NCBI RefSeq assembly: GCF_000770635.1
Contig: NZ_AVBF01000001.1
Span: forward strand, 157,997 to 221,996
DNA: 64,000 nucleotides
Source: Pontibacillus yanchengensis Y32
GTDB lineage: Bacteria; Bacillota; Bacilli; Bacillales; BH030062
Direction of reading: 5' to 3'
Shown: in pieces, positions 1 to 8,502 of the stretch
How the letters are laid out: every line of letters starts with the position of its first letter
Numbering within the stretch: the first letter of the stretch is position 1
The notes under the pieces: model-generated
Told to the model about the DNA's origin: nothing
Database searches by the model: none
Seen by the model: only the letters and a program-made list of their open reading frames with translations
Position numbers and translations under genes: made by a program

Positions 1-198
1 GGAAAGCTTCTTCGTCCCCAAGGTGACTGTTATCAATATTGTATAATGCAAAATTCTGTAGTACCTTGCTGTCACTTAAGATATATGGTTTGACTTTTGA
101 TAAAAAGCTGATAGTGACTCATCCTTTCAAATTGATTGTGATGTTGCTATTTTATCATAGATTTTGAGGGGGGATGCTTGGCATGATTCCCGGATTCG
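1..198. other. Window edge, no gene seen
   Basis: AT-rich sequence with no convincing open reading frame or ribosome binding site on either strand. It ends where the 20-bp-period array begins. It may contain the distal end of a neighbouring intergenic region; nothing more specific can be supported. Confidence 0.4.
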
Positions 199-312
199 GA
201 GCAATTTTTTTGATTTGCGAGCAAAATTTTAGATTTCAGAGCAAAATCCGGAATTTCCGAGCATAATTTCAAATTTGCGATCATTTTTTAAAATTTCCGA
301 GCAAATGCCCAA
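199..312. repeat. 20-bp-period array, GAGC family, copy 1
   Basis: Six units in exact 20-bp register: the GAGCA or GATCA core falls at 199, 219, 239, 259, 279 and 299. Units share the form GAGCAAAAT...ATTTSCGA, and the fifth has GATC instead of GAGC. The array begins about 15 bp after the stop codon of the minus-strand NERD gene. Related arrays lie at 1360-1485, 46217-46327 and 55394-55505. Confidence 0.85.
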
Positions 313-327
313 TAGAACATTCTGCCT

Positions 328-1299
328 CTAAAGTAAACTTTCAAGTGAATATCGACTACCTTTATTTTCGCCAATCTTAACTACATCCAATTTGGATAAG
401 ATGTGTTTGGCCGTGTGGCGAGAATTGATCATAAGAAAATCACGAAGTTGGGGGTTATTAATGCTCGAATCTATCAAGAGAGCAAAATCTCTTAACGCTT
501 GAATATGCTCATTAGTTGATAGGTGGGAACAGCTGGGGCATACCCATTTTGAGTGGATACGTTTCATAGATAGATGCCCGCATTCATTGCAAAAAAGACC
601 TTTTTGAAGGTGATCTGGCTTTAATTGATGAAGTGTTAATATATCTGGCGAGTATTCCTGATGATGCAGAAGTAGTTCATCGCTAAGTTGAAATAGGGAA
701 GAGGAAGTCAGATGTGATGTAGGATACTTTTGTTGGAGGTAACTAATCTTATGAGGGAGAGTCTCAATTCTAATAACATTACTTGTAGCATTTGAGTGTG
801 TGTCGGAAGCTTTTAAGACGGAATAACGATTCGCGCTCACCACCAGGGTTTCTATAGGAAGAACGGGGTAGTTATGTTCAAATAGCCATTGCTTAAATTT
901 CGCTTTTTGCGCTTCCACTTGTTGAATAGGGTCAGGTAGTGCTGATTCATTAGCTTCATTGGTACGAATGACTTGCTGAAATCGATCATCAAAAAATAGG
1001 GTACCTGAAATGTTTTTAACTTCGATGATTAACATAAAAGAGGGAGTTACTAGTAAAGAATCCATCTGAAAGTATTTGTTGTAAGAAAGTTTGAGGCGTA
1101 AGTCGAAAAAGAGGTGGAAGGTTCCTTCCGTGAAGGATAGGGGATAGTGAAGGGCTTTCTCACCTGCGTAACCAGCTGCAAAGGTGCGATGCTTCTCCTT
1201 GATTTCTACCCATTTAGGATGACTTTGTGGCAACCGCCTAGTTAGAGCCTCTAGTTTCCTTAAATATATAGGCTGCGTGCTGTTATCTTTAACAATCAT
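328..1299 (-). CDS. NERD domain protein with zinc ribbon (paralogue 1)
   Basis: A 323-residue protein with a nuclease-related domain (NERD) at about residues 40-160. D80 and the E93-V-K95 pair inside IIEVKN fit the PD-(D/E)XK-like core of the family, followed by the conserved PIQQVEAQ motif. A CNECG...CPSC zinc ribbon follows at about residues 238-260, then a C-terminal segment that looks like a winged helix. There is no signal peptide, so it is probably cytoplasmic. ATG at 1299 follows AAAGGAG. A paralogue with the same architecture is at 62760-63758. The gene lies between two arrays of the GAGC repeat family. NERD proteins are predicted DNA-processing enzymes; the specific role is unknown. 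Confidence 0.85.
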   Translation of the reverse strand: MIVKDNSTQPIYLRKLEALTRRLPQSHPKWVEIKEKHRTFAAGYAGEKALHYPLSFTEGTFHLFFDLRLKLSYNKYFQMDSLLVTPSFMLIIEVKNISGTLFFDDRFQQVIRTNEANESALPDPIQQVEAQKAKFKQWLFEHNYPVLPIETLVVSANRYSVLKASDTHSNATSNVIRIETLPHKISYLQQKYPTSHLTSSSLFQLSDELLLHHQEYSPDILTLHQLKPDHLQKGLFCNECGHLSMKRIHSKWVCPSCSHLSTNEHIQALRDFALLIDSSINNPQLRDFLMINSRHTAKHILSKLDVVKIGENKGSRYSLESLL

Positions 1300-1359
1300 A
1301 TCAATCTCCTTTCTGCTGATATAATACTATTAGACATTTACAGGTGGATTCCTTGTTTC

Positions 1360-1485
1360 GGAGCAAATTTTTTTATTTCAGAGCATAATTCGAGATTTCG
1401 GAGCAAATTTTGAAAAATCAGAGCAAAATTTGAAATTTGCGATCATAATTTCAAATTTCCGAGCAAACACCGATTTCCGAGCTCC
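1360..1485. repeat. 20-bp-period array, GAGC family, copy 2
   Basis: Cores at 1361, 1381, 1401, 1421, 1441 (GATC variant) and 1461 keep an exact 20-bp step, with a truncated unit near 1479. It lies between the start of the NERD gene and the terminator of ykfD. Together with copy 1 it brackets the NERD gene. Confidence 0.85.
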
Positions 1486-1533
1486 GCACTCCAGCAAAAT
1501 AGTGCCAGGATCGACCACCCCCCCCACCCACAC

Positions 1534-1558
1534 AAAAACCAGGGCCTCCCAGCCCTGG
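1534..1558 (-). terminator. Intrinsic terminator of the dpp-ykf operon
   Basis: On the minus strand a perfect 7-bp stem CCAGGGC/GCCCTGG with a 6-nt loop is followed by TTTTT. It begins about 12 bp after the ykfD stop codon, as expected for the end of the operon. Confidence 0.85.
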
Positions 1559-1570
1559 CTCTCCACCACA

Positions 1571-2596
1571 CTAACGAATATTCACCTTAACCCCGCCAGA
1601 GCCCTGCGCACTCGACGGCGAATCATCGATCTCATCATTATACAAATGACAAGCAACATAGTGACCCTTGCCAATCTCCTGCCATTTCGGCGTTACCTCA
1701 GCACAGGCCTCCATAGCCATAGGGCAGCGGGTGCGGAAGACGCAGCCGCTTGGTGGGTTGATGGGGCTTGGTATTTCGCCTTCGATTACGATTTGTTCTC
1801 GCTCGTCCTCGACGTCTGGGTCTGGAATTGGGATTGCAGACAGCAGGGCGCGGGTGTATGGGTGGAGCGGGTTATTATAAAGCTCCTCGCTTTCTGTGAG
1901 CTCGACCATGTGGCCCAGGTACATGACGCCGATGCGGTCCGATATGTGCTGCACCATCGATAGGTCATGGGCTATGAACAGGTAGGTGAGCTCTTTTTCC
2001 TGCTGTAATTTTTCCATCAAATTCACAACTTGCGCTTGTACCGATACGTCCAGCGCAGAAATCGGTTCGTCTGCGATAATGATATCAGGGTCCAATGCGA
2101 GCGCACGCGCGATACCGATACGCTGGCGCTGTCCGCCGCTGAATTCGTGAGGGTAGCGGTTGGCGTGGTCGCGGTTCAGCCCGACTTCTTCTAGTAGCGC
2201 GTAAACGCGGTCTAGCTTCTCTTTTTCGTTGGAGAACATTTTGTGAATCTCCATTGGCTCTGAGATGATTTCTTTTACTGTAGAGCGTGGATTCAAGGAT
2301 GCGTATGGATCTTGGAAAATCATCTGCATCTGACGGTTCAAAGCGAATTTTTCCTTGTTGTTCATTTTATGAACGTCATCGCCTTTATAAAAAACTTCGC
2401 CTTCCGTCGCGTTATATAATCCCATAATGGTACGACCTGTCGTGGATTTACCGCAACCTGATTCGCCTACAAGGCCAAATGTTTCGCCTTTATACACTTC
2501 AAAACTGACATCATCGACAGCCTTCAAATCCTGGCCTTTGCCGAGGCGAAAGTATTTCTTCAAGTTTTTCACTTGTAGGGCGACTTCGTTTTTCAT
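1571..2596 (-). CDS. ykfD: Murein-peptide ABC transporter ATPase, YkfD/DppF type
   Basis: ATP-binding subunit of an oligopeptide-type ABC importer (about 341 residues). Walker [10 protein letters not shown], signature [14 protein letters not shown], Walker [12 protein letters not shown] and the family's C-terminal cysteine-rich motif ([10 protein letters not shown]) are all present. ATG at 2596 is preferred over an upstream ATG because GGGAGG lies 7 nt before it; the start overlaps the ykfC stop as ATGA, indicating translational coupling. It is the last gene of the dppABCDE-ykfABCD order known from B. subtilis, and pairs with DppD as the second ATPase. A terminator follows. Confidence 0.95.
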   Translation of the reverse strand: MKNEVALQVKNLKKYFRLGKGQDLKAVDDVSFEVYKGETFGLVGESGCGKSTTGRTIMGLYNATEGEVFYKGDDVHKMNNKEKFALNRQMQMIFQDPYASLNPRSTVKEIISEPMEIHKMFSNEKEKLDRVYALLEEVGLNRDHANRYPHEFSGGQRQRIGIARALALDPDIIIADEPISALDVSVQAQVVNLMEKLQQEKELTYLFIAHDLSMVQHISDRIGVMYLGHMVELTESEELYNNPLHPYTRALLSAIPIPDPDVEDEREQIVIEGEIPSPINPPSGCVFRTRCPMAMEACAEVTPKWQEIGKGHYVACHLYNDEIDDSPSSAQGSGGVKVNIR

Positions 2597-3519
2597 GATG
2601 ATTCCTCCCAAAAGCGGCGGGCCGCGCAAAGCTCTTTTTCATAGTAAGTGCCTGCTAGATCAATTACTTCCACGCTTCTGCCGGTTTTCGGTGCATGGAG
2701 CATTTTGCCGTCTCCGTAGTAAATCCCAACGTGATGGACGGCGCCTTTTCCTTCTTCATAGGCAAAATAAATCAGGTCACCTGGCTGCATTTCATCTAAC
2801 GGAATATCCTTTCCGCGATTGACCTGGTCGGATGCATCACGCGGAATTTCGTAGCCATTTGCTTTGAGCATGTTGTAGCTAAAGCCTGAGCAATCATAGC
2901 CATAGGAGCTCATGCCGCCCCAAAAATAAGGAAGGTCGATGAATTTTTCTCCAGCTGCGACAATATCTAAGCCAGTTCCTTTAGGTATCTCATCGCGAGA
3001 AATGTACACTTCCACATCTGTTTCTGGTAAAAAACCATCTCCATTTGGTGTGTGTACCTTCACGAAGCCATCCTTTATATCGAGATAAGGGAGGATGGTT
3101 AGGTAACTCAACTCAAATAGTGCTTCTTTTTCTAAATTATATAATGTCGTGGAAGGCACCGTAACGAGTGCTACAGGACCTGCATCCCAGTGGTCATCAT
3201 CGATTTCTTTCAGTTGTGCGCTTGGGACCCAGCCAGGGTAGCCGCGTTGGTCTTTTTTCGATGGCTGGTGTAGAGCAATGATGTGAGACCAGCCGTCTTT
3301 TTCCTCGAGCAAAAGAACTTCCTCTCCGTATAGTAGCTGAGATTGTACGAGGTTATCGTCACATAATGCCACGCGTGGTTCGTACGTCATCGCGTCATAC
3401 CATTCCTTTAATTTTAAAGGGTTCGTTAGTCCAGGTTGGTCGATTTCTCGGGCTGAGGTGGGGGAGGTCCATACCGTTGCAACGGGAACCTGCACCACCC
3501 AAGTTGTGTTCGCAGTCAT
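2593..3519 (-). CDS. ykfC: Gamma-D-glutamyl-L-diamino acid endopeptidase (NlpC/P60)
   Basis: A 308-residue murein-peptide peptidase. N-terminal SH3-like segments (about residues 5-150) precede an NlpC/P60 domain with the catalytic cysteine in YDCSGFS and the histidine in [10 protein letters not shown]. There is no signal peptide, so it should act in the cytoplasm on imported peptides. The known YkfC reaction releases L-Ala-D-Glu from murein tri- or tetrapeptides, which is the substrate of the YkfB epimerase encoded just upstream. ATG at 3519 follows AAGGAG by 8 nt. Confidence 0.93.
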   Translation of the reverse strand: MTANTTWVVQVPVATVWTSPTSAREIDQPGLTNPLKLKEWYDAMTYEPRVALCDDNLVQSQLLYGEEVLLLEEKDGWSHIIALHQPSKKDQRGYPGWVPSAQLKEIDDDHWDAGPVALVTVPSTTLYNLEKEALFELSYLTILPYLDIKDGFVKVHTPNGDGFLPETDVEVYISRDEIPKGTGLDIVAAGEKFIDLPYFWGGMSSYGYDCSGFSYNMLKANGYEIPRDASDQVNRGKDIPLDEMQPGDLIYFAYEEGKGAVHHVGIYYGDGKMLHAPKTGRSVEVIDLAGTYYEKELCAARRFWEESS

Positions 3520-3538
3520 ACAATCGTCTCCTTATTGG

Positions 3539-4624
3539 TTAATTTTCGTAATATACGTGCTCGATGCCTAGTCCTGCTCCTTCTGAAAAGGAAATATGGC
3601 GGCCGTCATAGTTGATACCACCATCTATTAAGTCCTTACTCAACATCAGAGGTGCGTCAAAATCAACACGTGTGATGTTGCGTTGGCTCGCTGCAAAATG
3701 GGCTGCTGCTGTAACGCCAAGCTTGGTTTCAATCATGCTGCCGACCATACATGCTACGCCAAAACTTTCGGCCAGCTTATTGATTTGCATAGCGCGGTGA
3801 ATACCGCCCGCTTTCATTAATTTAATGTTCAAAAGATCCGCGCTTCTGGTAGTGAGAACGCGTCGGGCATCGTCTGGTGAAAAGATACTCTCATCGGCCA
3901 TAATCAGCGTATTGGTATTATCCGTTACCTGCTTCAGCCCTTCTATGTCATGTGCTTTTACGGGCTGCTCCACCAGTTCCACGTTTAAAAAAAGCTCTTC
4001 CATACGCCGTATCGCATAAATGGCTTCTTTTGCGGTCCAGCCTTGGTTGGCATCGAGGCGGATAGTAGCTTCTGAGCCGATTTCGTTGCGTATCGCTTGA
4101 ATGCGGGCGATATCGGTTTCAATATCGTTTTTACCTACCTTGATTTTCAGCACGTTGAAACCATTTTGTATGTATTCCGCTGCATCCTCTGCCATCTCTT
4201 CAGGACTGTTCACACTAACGGTGTAGTCTGTTTCCAAGGAGCTCGAGCTTCCGCCTAACAATTGAAAGAGAGGGAGGCCACATTTTTGCGCAAAGCAGTC
4301 GTGTAGCGCTATATCGATAGCCGCTTTGGCACTGGTGTTGCCCACCGTTGCCTTATGTAACGTATGAAAAACGTTCTCTCGCTCAAGCAGTGTCATGCCA
4401 AGTATAGCGGGCTTCAGTATATGCTCAATCGTTTCCTTGATGCTAAAAAGACTCTCGCCCGTTATGACGTGGGTGGGAGGTGCTTCTCCCCAACCAACGG
4501 TGCCATCGTCGCACGTTACTTTTACATAGATAGATTCTGCAACAGTAACCGTGCGAAGTGCCGTTTTAAATGGCTTGTTTAATGGAATCGCCACGGGATA
4601 CGTTTCAATCGACTCGATCTTCAT
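3539..4624 (-). CDS. ykfB: L-Ala-D/L-Glu epimerase
   Basis: Enolase-superfamily dipeptide epimerase of about 361 residues that converts L-Ala-D-Glu to L-Ala-L-Glu so normal peptidases can use it. The KxK catalytic motif (LKIKVGK), metal ligands in RLDANQGW, VEQPV and MADES, and the second catalytic lysine in NIKLMKAGG are visible. ATG at 4624 is chosen because GAAAGG lies 9 nt upstream; the alternative ATG at 4633 abuts that site. It follows ykfA by a few bases in the murein-peptide operon. Confidence 0.93.
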   Translation of the reverse strand: MKIESIETYPVAIPLNKPFKTALRTVTVAESIYVKVTCDDGTVGWGEAPPTHVITGESLFSIKETIEHILKPAILGMTLLERENVFHTLHKATVGNTSAKAAIDIALHDCFAQKCGLPLFQLLGGSSSSLETDYTVSVNSPEEMAEDAAEYIQNGFNVLKIKVGKNDIETDIARIQAIRNEIGSEATIRLDANQGWTAKEAIYAIRRMEELFLNVELVEQPVKAHDIEGLKQVTDNTNTLIMADESIFSPDDARRVLTTRSADLLNIKLMKAGGIHRAMQINKLAESFGVACMVGSMIETKLGVTAAAHFAASQRNITRVDFDAPLMLSKDLIDGGINYDGRHISFSEGAGLGIEHVYYEN

Positions 4625-4637
4625 AGTTGTCATCCTT

Positions 4638-5561
4638 TCATTTTACTCCAGGTGTGATATGGAGCGATTTGCTGTGGCTTGATAGACTGGCTGTAGCGCC
4701 TAGCGGTACAGCGAAATGTGGGAAGCAATGTCCAATTTTGAAGCCGGAAAGAACCGGTTTATGTAAATCAGCAAAATAATGCTCCAACACTTTGGAAAGT
4801 GGAATCGCTGCATCCTGTTCTTTCGGCTCCGCCTTGCTAAAATCTCCAACGATAATACCGGCTGCATCATGTAATTTACCGGCTTGCCTCAACTGATTCA
4901 AAAAAGAATCAACCCGGTATGGTTCCTCGCCAATATCCTCGATAAGAAGCATTTTTTCAGCTGTGTCAATTTCGTATTCCGTACCAATAGATGTAACGAG
5001 TAACGACAAATTCCCGCCAACAATTTCGCCAGTGGCTTCTCCTTCAGAGAGCACAGTAAGTGGGGAAATACCTTCATCATATGTAAGAGAGGTTGGCTCA
5101 AATAGTTGCTGGAACATCTCGCGTGACAGCGTGTCGAAATCCTCCTTTCCAATATCCGAGCTTAGCATTGGCCCATGAAACGTAACGAGGTTAGCTTTTT
5201 GTCGAAAGGCCGTATGAAGATACGTAATATCGCTATATCCCCAGAATATTTTCGGATTATCACGAATCAAATCGAAATTTATTTCCGAGGAAATACGACT
5301 TGTTCCGTACCCGCCACCAGCACAAATAATGCCAGCAATATCAGGATTCTTGAACATATCATGAAGATCTTCCAGCCGTTCCTCGTCTGTTCCTGCTAAA
5401 TAGCCATTTTTCTCGGACACATATTTCCCGAGCTGTACATTCAGCCCGAGCTCCTCCTGCAAAAAGGGGAGAGCTTTTTCTAGATATTCTTGGTTAGGAT
5501 GACTTGCTGGTGCAATCACGCCAACTGTGTCACCAGCTCGTAATCGATTAGGTAGAATCAT
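4638..5561 (-). CDS. ykfA: Muramoyl-tetrapeptide (LD-)carboxypeptidase, S66
   Basis: A 307-residue peptidase S66 family protein (LdcA/MccF type). The serine motif GYSDIT, the glutamate in IEDIGEEPYR and the histidine in FKIGHCFPH correspond to the Ser-Glu-His triad of the family. No signal peptide is present. It is expected to remove the terminal D-Ala from murein tetrapeptides in the cytoplasm before YkfC and YkfB act. ATG at 5561 follows AAAGGAGG. It is separated from dppE by 287 bp that contain a strong hairpin terminator. Confidence 0.92.
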   Translation of the reverse strand: MILPNRLRAGDTVGVIAPASHPNQEYLEKALPFLQEELGLNVQLGKYVSEKNGYLAGTDEERLEDLHDMFKNPDIAGIICAGGGYGTSRISSEINFDLIRDNPKIFWGYSDITYLHTAFRQKANLVTFHGPMLSSDIGKEDFDTLSREMFQQLFEPTSLTYDEGISPLTVLSEGEATGEIVGGNLSLLVTSIGTEYEIDTAEKMLLIEDIGEEPYRVDSFLNQLRQAGKLHDAAGIIVGDFSKAEPKEQDAAIPLSKVLEHYFADLHKPVLSGFKIGHCFPHFAVPLGATASLSSHSKSLHITPGVK

Positions 5562-5604
5562 TTAGGTGCCTCCTTTATATGTATAGAGGTGGTGCACTAG
5601 CTTA

Positions 5605-5665
5605 AATCAGAGTCGCCGATAGATTAACCAATGAGAGTCGCTAATATTACCCGATATCGCTCCCC
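5605..5665. repeat. Degenerate short repeats between dppE and ykfA
   Basis: Three GAGTCGC/TATCGC-like cores lie at 5611, 5636 and 5655 with irregular 19-25 bp spacing. They resemble a decayed member of the 20/21-bp arrays elsewhere in the window. No open reading frame is supported in 5562-5848. Confidence 0.35.
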
Positions 5666-5773
5666 GCCAGGCCACGCCCACCAGGATTTCCAACCATATC
5701 GCCCCTCGACACAGTCGATACACTGCGCTGAAAAGGGCGGGGGATAAGGGTCGAGCTCACCAACTCCACTCTG

Positions 5774-5819
5774 AAAAAAGAGGACTGCTCACACACACGA
5801 ACGTGTGCATGAGAGCCCT
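5774..5819 (-). terminator. Intra-operon hairpin terminator after dppE
   Basis: On the minus strand an 18-bp stem (6 bp, a one-base bulge, then 12 bp including two G-T pairs) closes on a TT loop and is followed by CTTTTTTC. It sits between dppE and ykfA and probably reduces read-through into ykfABCD or protects the dppE 3' end. Confidence 0.75.
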
Positions 5820-5848
5820 TTGATTTCATCATTATGCGAGCGTGTAGA

Positions 5849-7483
5849 TTATTCCTTATCCGCCCATTTAAGCTCAAGGAAGCCTACTGGGTGGCGTACG
5901 ACGTCTTTTACGTCAGGTTTTTGTAGTACTACTTGGTTGTAGTAGTGGATTGGGAAGATTGGCATTTCTTCGAATAGTACTTTTTCTGCTTCGTACATGT
6001 ATTCCCAGCGTTTTTCGTCATTTGTTTCGTTTTTGGCTTTTTCGATTAGGTTGTCGTATTCTTCGTTGGACCAGCCTGTACGGTTCATCGTAGAGTCGGT
6101 TACGAAGCTTTCTAGGAAGTTAACTGGGTCTGCGTAGTCAGCTAGGAATGAGCTACGAGATAGTTGGTGTTTCAGGTCTTTTTGATTTTGAAGGAACACG
6201 TTCCATTCTGCGTTCGCTAGTTCGATATCAACACCAAGGTTCTTTTTGTACATTTGTTGCATTGTTTCAGCGATGGCTTTGTGAGATTCGCTTGTGTTGT
6301 AGTTTAGCGTTACAGCTGGAAGCTCATCATAGCCTTCTTCTTTCATACCTTCTTCAAGCAGTTGCTTCGCTTTTTCTGGGTCTGGCTCGACCATTTTTCC
6401 GTTGTGTTCGCGGAAATCTTCACCAGATGGACTTGTGAAGCCAGGAGAGACGAAACCATATGCTGCTTCTTCTTTATTCTTCGTTACATAATCAACGATT
6501 TCCTTCTGATTGATAGCAAGCGCAAAAGCTTTACGAATCTTTTTGTTTTGGAATGGTTCTTTATTAACGTTGAAACGATAGAAATACGTTCCGGCTTGGT
6601 CTTCAATGACTGCTTCTTCACTATCCAGTAGCTGGTCTGCCATGTCAGATGGAATAGCGGATGAATCTAGGTCACCACTTTTGTACATTTGATATTCCGT
6701 ATTTGGATCGTTCACCATTGCCCAGTGTACTTTATCCAGGTTCACGGTTTCTTTGTCCCAGTAGTTTTCGTTCTTCGCCATCATCATTTCGCTGTCGTGC
6801 TTCCATTCGGTTACTTTGAATGGACCATTTCCTACGAATGTATCTGCTTCTGCGTACCATTCTGGATTGTTTTCAGCTACTTCCTTATTAACAGGGAAGA
6901 AGGCTGGGTTTGCTGTTAGGTTAATGAAAAAGCCTGTTGGAGATGTTAGGGTTACTTTTAATTCTTTTTCACTAACAGCTTCCACCATTACATCGTCACG
7001 AGACCCTTCACCTTTGTTATACGCTTCCGCGCCTTCAATGAAGTAGGCTAGGAAGGCTGCTGGAGAAGCAGTTTCTGGATCGACTAGGTTCTTCCACGCA
7101 TATTCAAAGTCTTCCGCAGTTACATCGTCACCGTTGGACCATTTCGCGTTGTCGCGGATTTTGAATGTGTACACGGTGCCGTCTTCTGATTTCTCCCAAT
7201 TTTCTGCGGTTGCTTTTTGAGGAGTATCATCTTTTCCAAGGCGAGTTAGGCCTTCCATTACGTTGTTCAAAATGTTCCAAGAGTTTGCGTCAAATCCGAT
7301 TGGTGGGTTCATGGAGGTTGGCTCAACACCATTGTTCATGTATAGAACTTTTTCCTCGCTACCACCATCGCTGTTGTCGTTGCTAGAATCATTCTCTTCA
7401 TTTCCTGCACTTTCGTTGGCGGTACAGGCAGCTAGTACGAGAGCTAGCATCGATGCCAATAAAATCGACAAGACTTTCTTCAT
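5849..7483 (-). CDS. dppE: Dipeptide/murein-peptide-binding lipoprotein
   Basis: A 544-residue extracellular solute-binding protein, family 5. The lipoprotein signal ends in LVLAAC, so C20 would be acylated and the protein anchored outside the membrane. A Ser/Asn/Glu/Asp-rich linker follows. Family features include NGDDVTAEDFEYAWKNL and VGNGPFKVTEW. ATG at 7483 follows GGGGGAATCAATT. It is encoded between dppD and ykfA, as in B. subtilis, and supplies peptides to the DppBCD-YkfD importer. Confidence 0.95.
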   Translation of the reverse strand: MKKVLSILLASMLALVLAACTANESAGNEENDSSNDNSDGGSEEKVLYMNNGVEPTSMNPPIGFDANSWNILNNVMEGLTRLGKDDTPQKATAENWEKSEDGTVYTFKIRDNAKWSNGDDVTAEDFEYAWKNLVDPETASPAAFLAYFIEGAEAYNKGEGSRDDVMVEAVSEKELKVTLTSPTGFFINLTANPAFFPVNKEVAENNPEWYAEADTFVGNGPFKVTEWKHDSEMMMAKNENYWDKETVNLDKVHWAMVNDPNTEYQMYKSGDLDSSAIPSDMADQLLDSEEAVIEDQAGTYFYRFNVNKEPFQNKKIRKAFALAINQKEIVDYVTKNKEEAAYGFVSPGFTSPSGEDFREHNGKMVEPDPEKAKQLLEEGMKEEGYDELPAVTLNYNTSESHKAIAETMQQMYKKNLGVDIELANAEWNVFLQNQKDLKHQLSRSSFLADYADPVNFLESFVTDSTMNRTGWSNEEYDNLIEKAKNETNDEKRWEYMYEAEKVLFEEMPIFPIHYYNQVVLQKPDVKDVVRHPVGFLELKWADKE

Positions 7484-7504
7484 AATTGATTCCCCCTTAG
7501 TGTT

Positions 7505-8497
7505 TTATGTTGCTATATGCTGTTTTGCCCGTTCATCCTGAAGCCAGCAGTCCACCTCGTGGGTATTCGATAGCTCGGAATGAATCGGATATACTTTTCC
7601 ACACACCTCCATGGCTTTGGGGCACCTTGCTGTGAAGGGGCAGCCCTGTGGAGGGGCGAACAAGTCGGGTGGCGTTCCGTCAATCGGAACGAGTTTCTCC
7701 TTGCGCTTATCCAAGCGCGGTACGGAGTTTAGTAACCCTTGTGTGTACGGGTGCTGTGGGGTATAGAAAATTTCTTTTCGTGTGCCCACTTCGATGACTT
7801 TACCGGCGTACATGACGGCGATACGGTCAGCGATTTTTGCGACGACGCCGAGGTCATGGGTGATTAAAATAATCGATACGCCTGTTTCCTGTTGAATCTT
7901 ATTAAAAAGCTGAAGGATCTGCGCTTGAATCGTCACATCAAGGGCGGTGGTTGGTTCATCTGCAATTAAAAGCTCAGGTTCACAGATAAGTGCCATTGCA
8001 ATGACGATGCGCTGTCTCATGCCTCCGCTAAATTGGTGCGGGTATTGCTTCATGCGTTCCTCTGGGTTGGGAATGCCAACGAGGTTCAGCATGTCGATCG
8101 CTTTTGTTTTCGCTTCCTTGCTCGTTATGTTTTGGTGCTGTTTAATACCTTCTGTCAGTTGGTTTCCAATCGTTAGCGTTGGGTTTAACGCTGTCATCGG
8201 ATCTTGGAAAATCATCGAGATATCTACGCCGCGAATGTCGCGAATCGCTTTTTCGCTAAGTCTCGTGAGATCTCTTCCTTTAAAATAAATCGATCCGTTG
8301 GCAATTTTGCCAGGTGGGGAAGGAATCAGCTTCATGATGCTGTTGGCCGTAACACTCTTCCCACAGCCTGATTCACCAACAATCGCTAGCGTTTCCCCTT
8401 TATGTAAGTCAAAACTTACACCGCGTACCGCCTTTACCTCACCGCCGTATGTCTGAAAGGAAACGTGAAGGTCGTTTACTTCGAGTATTTTTTCCAT
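7505..8497 (-). CDS. dppD: Dipeptide ABC transporter ATPase DppD
   Basis: A 330-residue ABC ATPase with Walker [10 protein letters not shown], signature SGGMRQRIVIAMAL, Walker B LIADEPTTALD and the oligopeptide-family C-terminal motif CPFTARCPKAME. ATG at 8497 follows AAGGAGGTAG. It pairs with YkfD to energise the DppB/DppC channel. It lies 5 bp after dppC. Confidence 0.95.
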   Translation of the reverse strand: MEKILEVNDLHVSFQTYGGEVKAVRGVSFDLHKGETLAIVGESGCGKSVTANSIMKLIPSPPGKIANGSIYFKGRDLTRLSEKAIRDIRGVDISMIFQDPMTALNPTLTIGNQLTEGIKQHQNITSKEAKTKAIDMLNLVGIPNPEERMKQYPHQFSGGMRQRIVIAMALICEPELLIADEPTTALDVTIQAQILQLFNKIQQETGVSIILITHDLGVVAKIADRIAVMYAGKVIEVGTRKEIFYTPQHPYTQGLLNSVPRLDKRKEKLVPIDGTPPDLFAPPQGCPFTARCPKAMEVCGKVYPIHSELSNTHEVDCWLQDERAKQHIAT

Positions 8498-8502
8498 CGC
8501 TG

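Noticed and set aside
199..1485. CRISPR-like regularly spaced repeats
   Set aside because: The 20-21-bp units are contiguous and degenerate, without unique spacers of 30-40 bp or a leader, and no cas genes are in the window.
1378..1963. Open reading frames on both strands across the array and the 3' end of ykfD
   Set aside because: They overlap the repeat array or lie antisense to ykfD, have no ribosome sites and encode low-complexity peptides.
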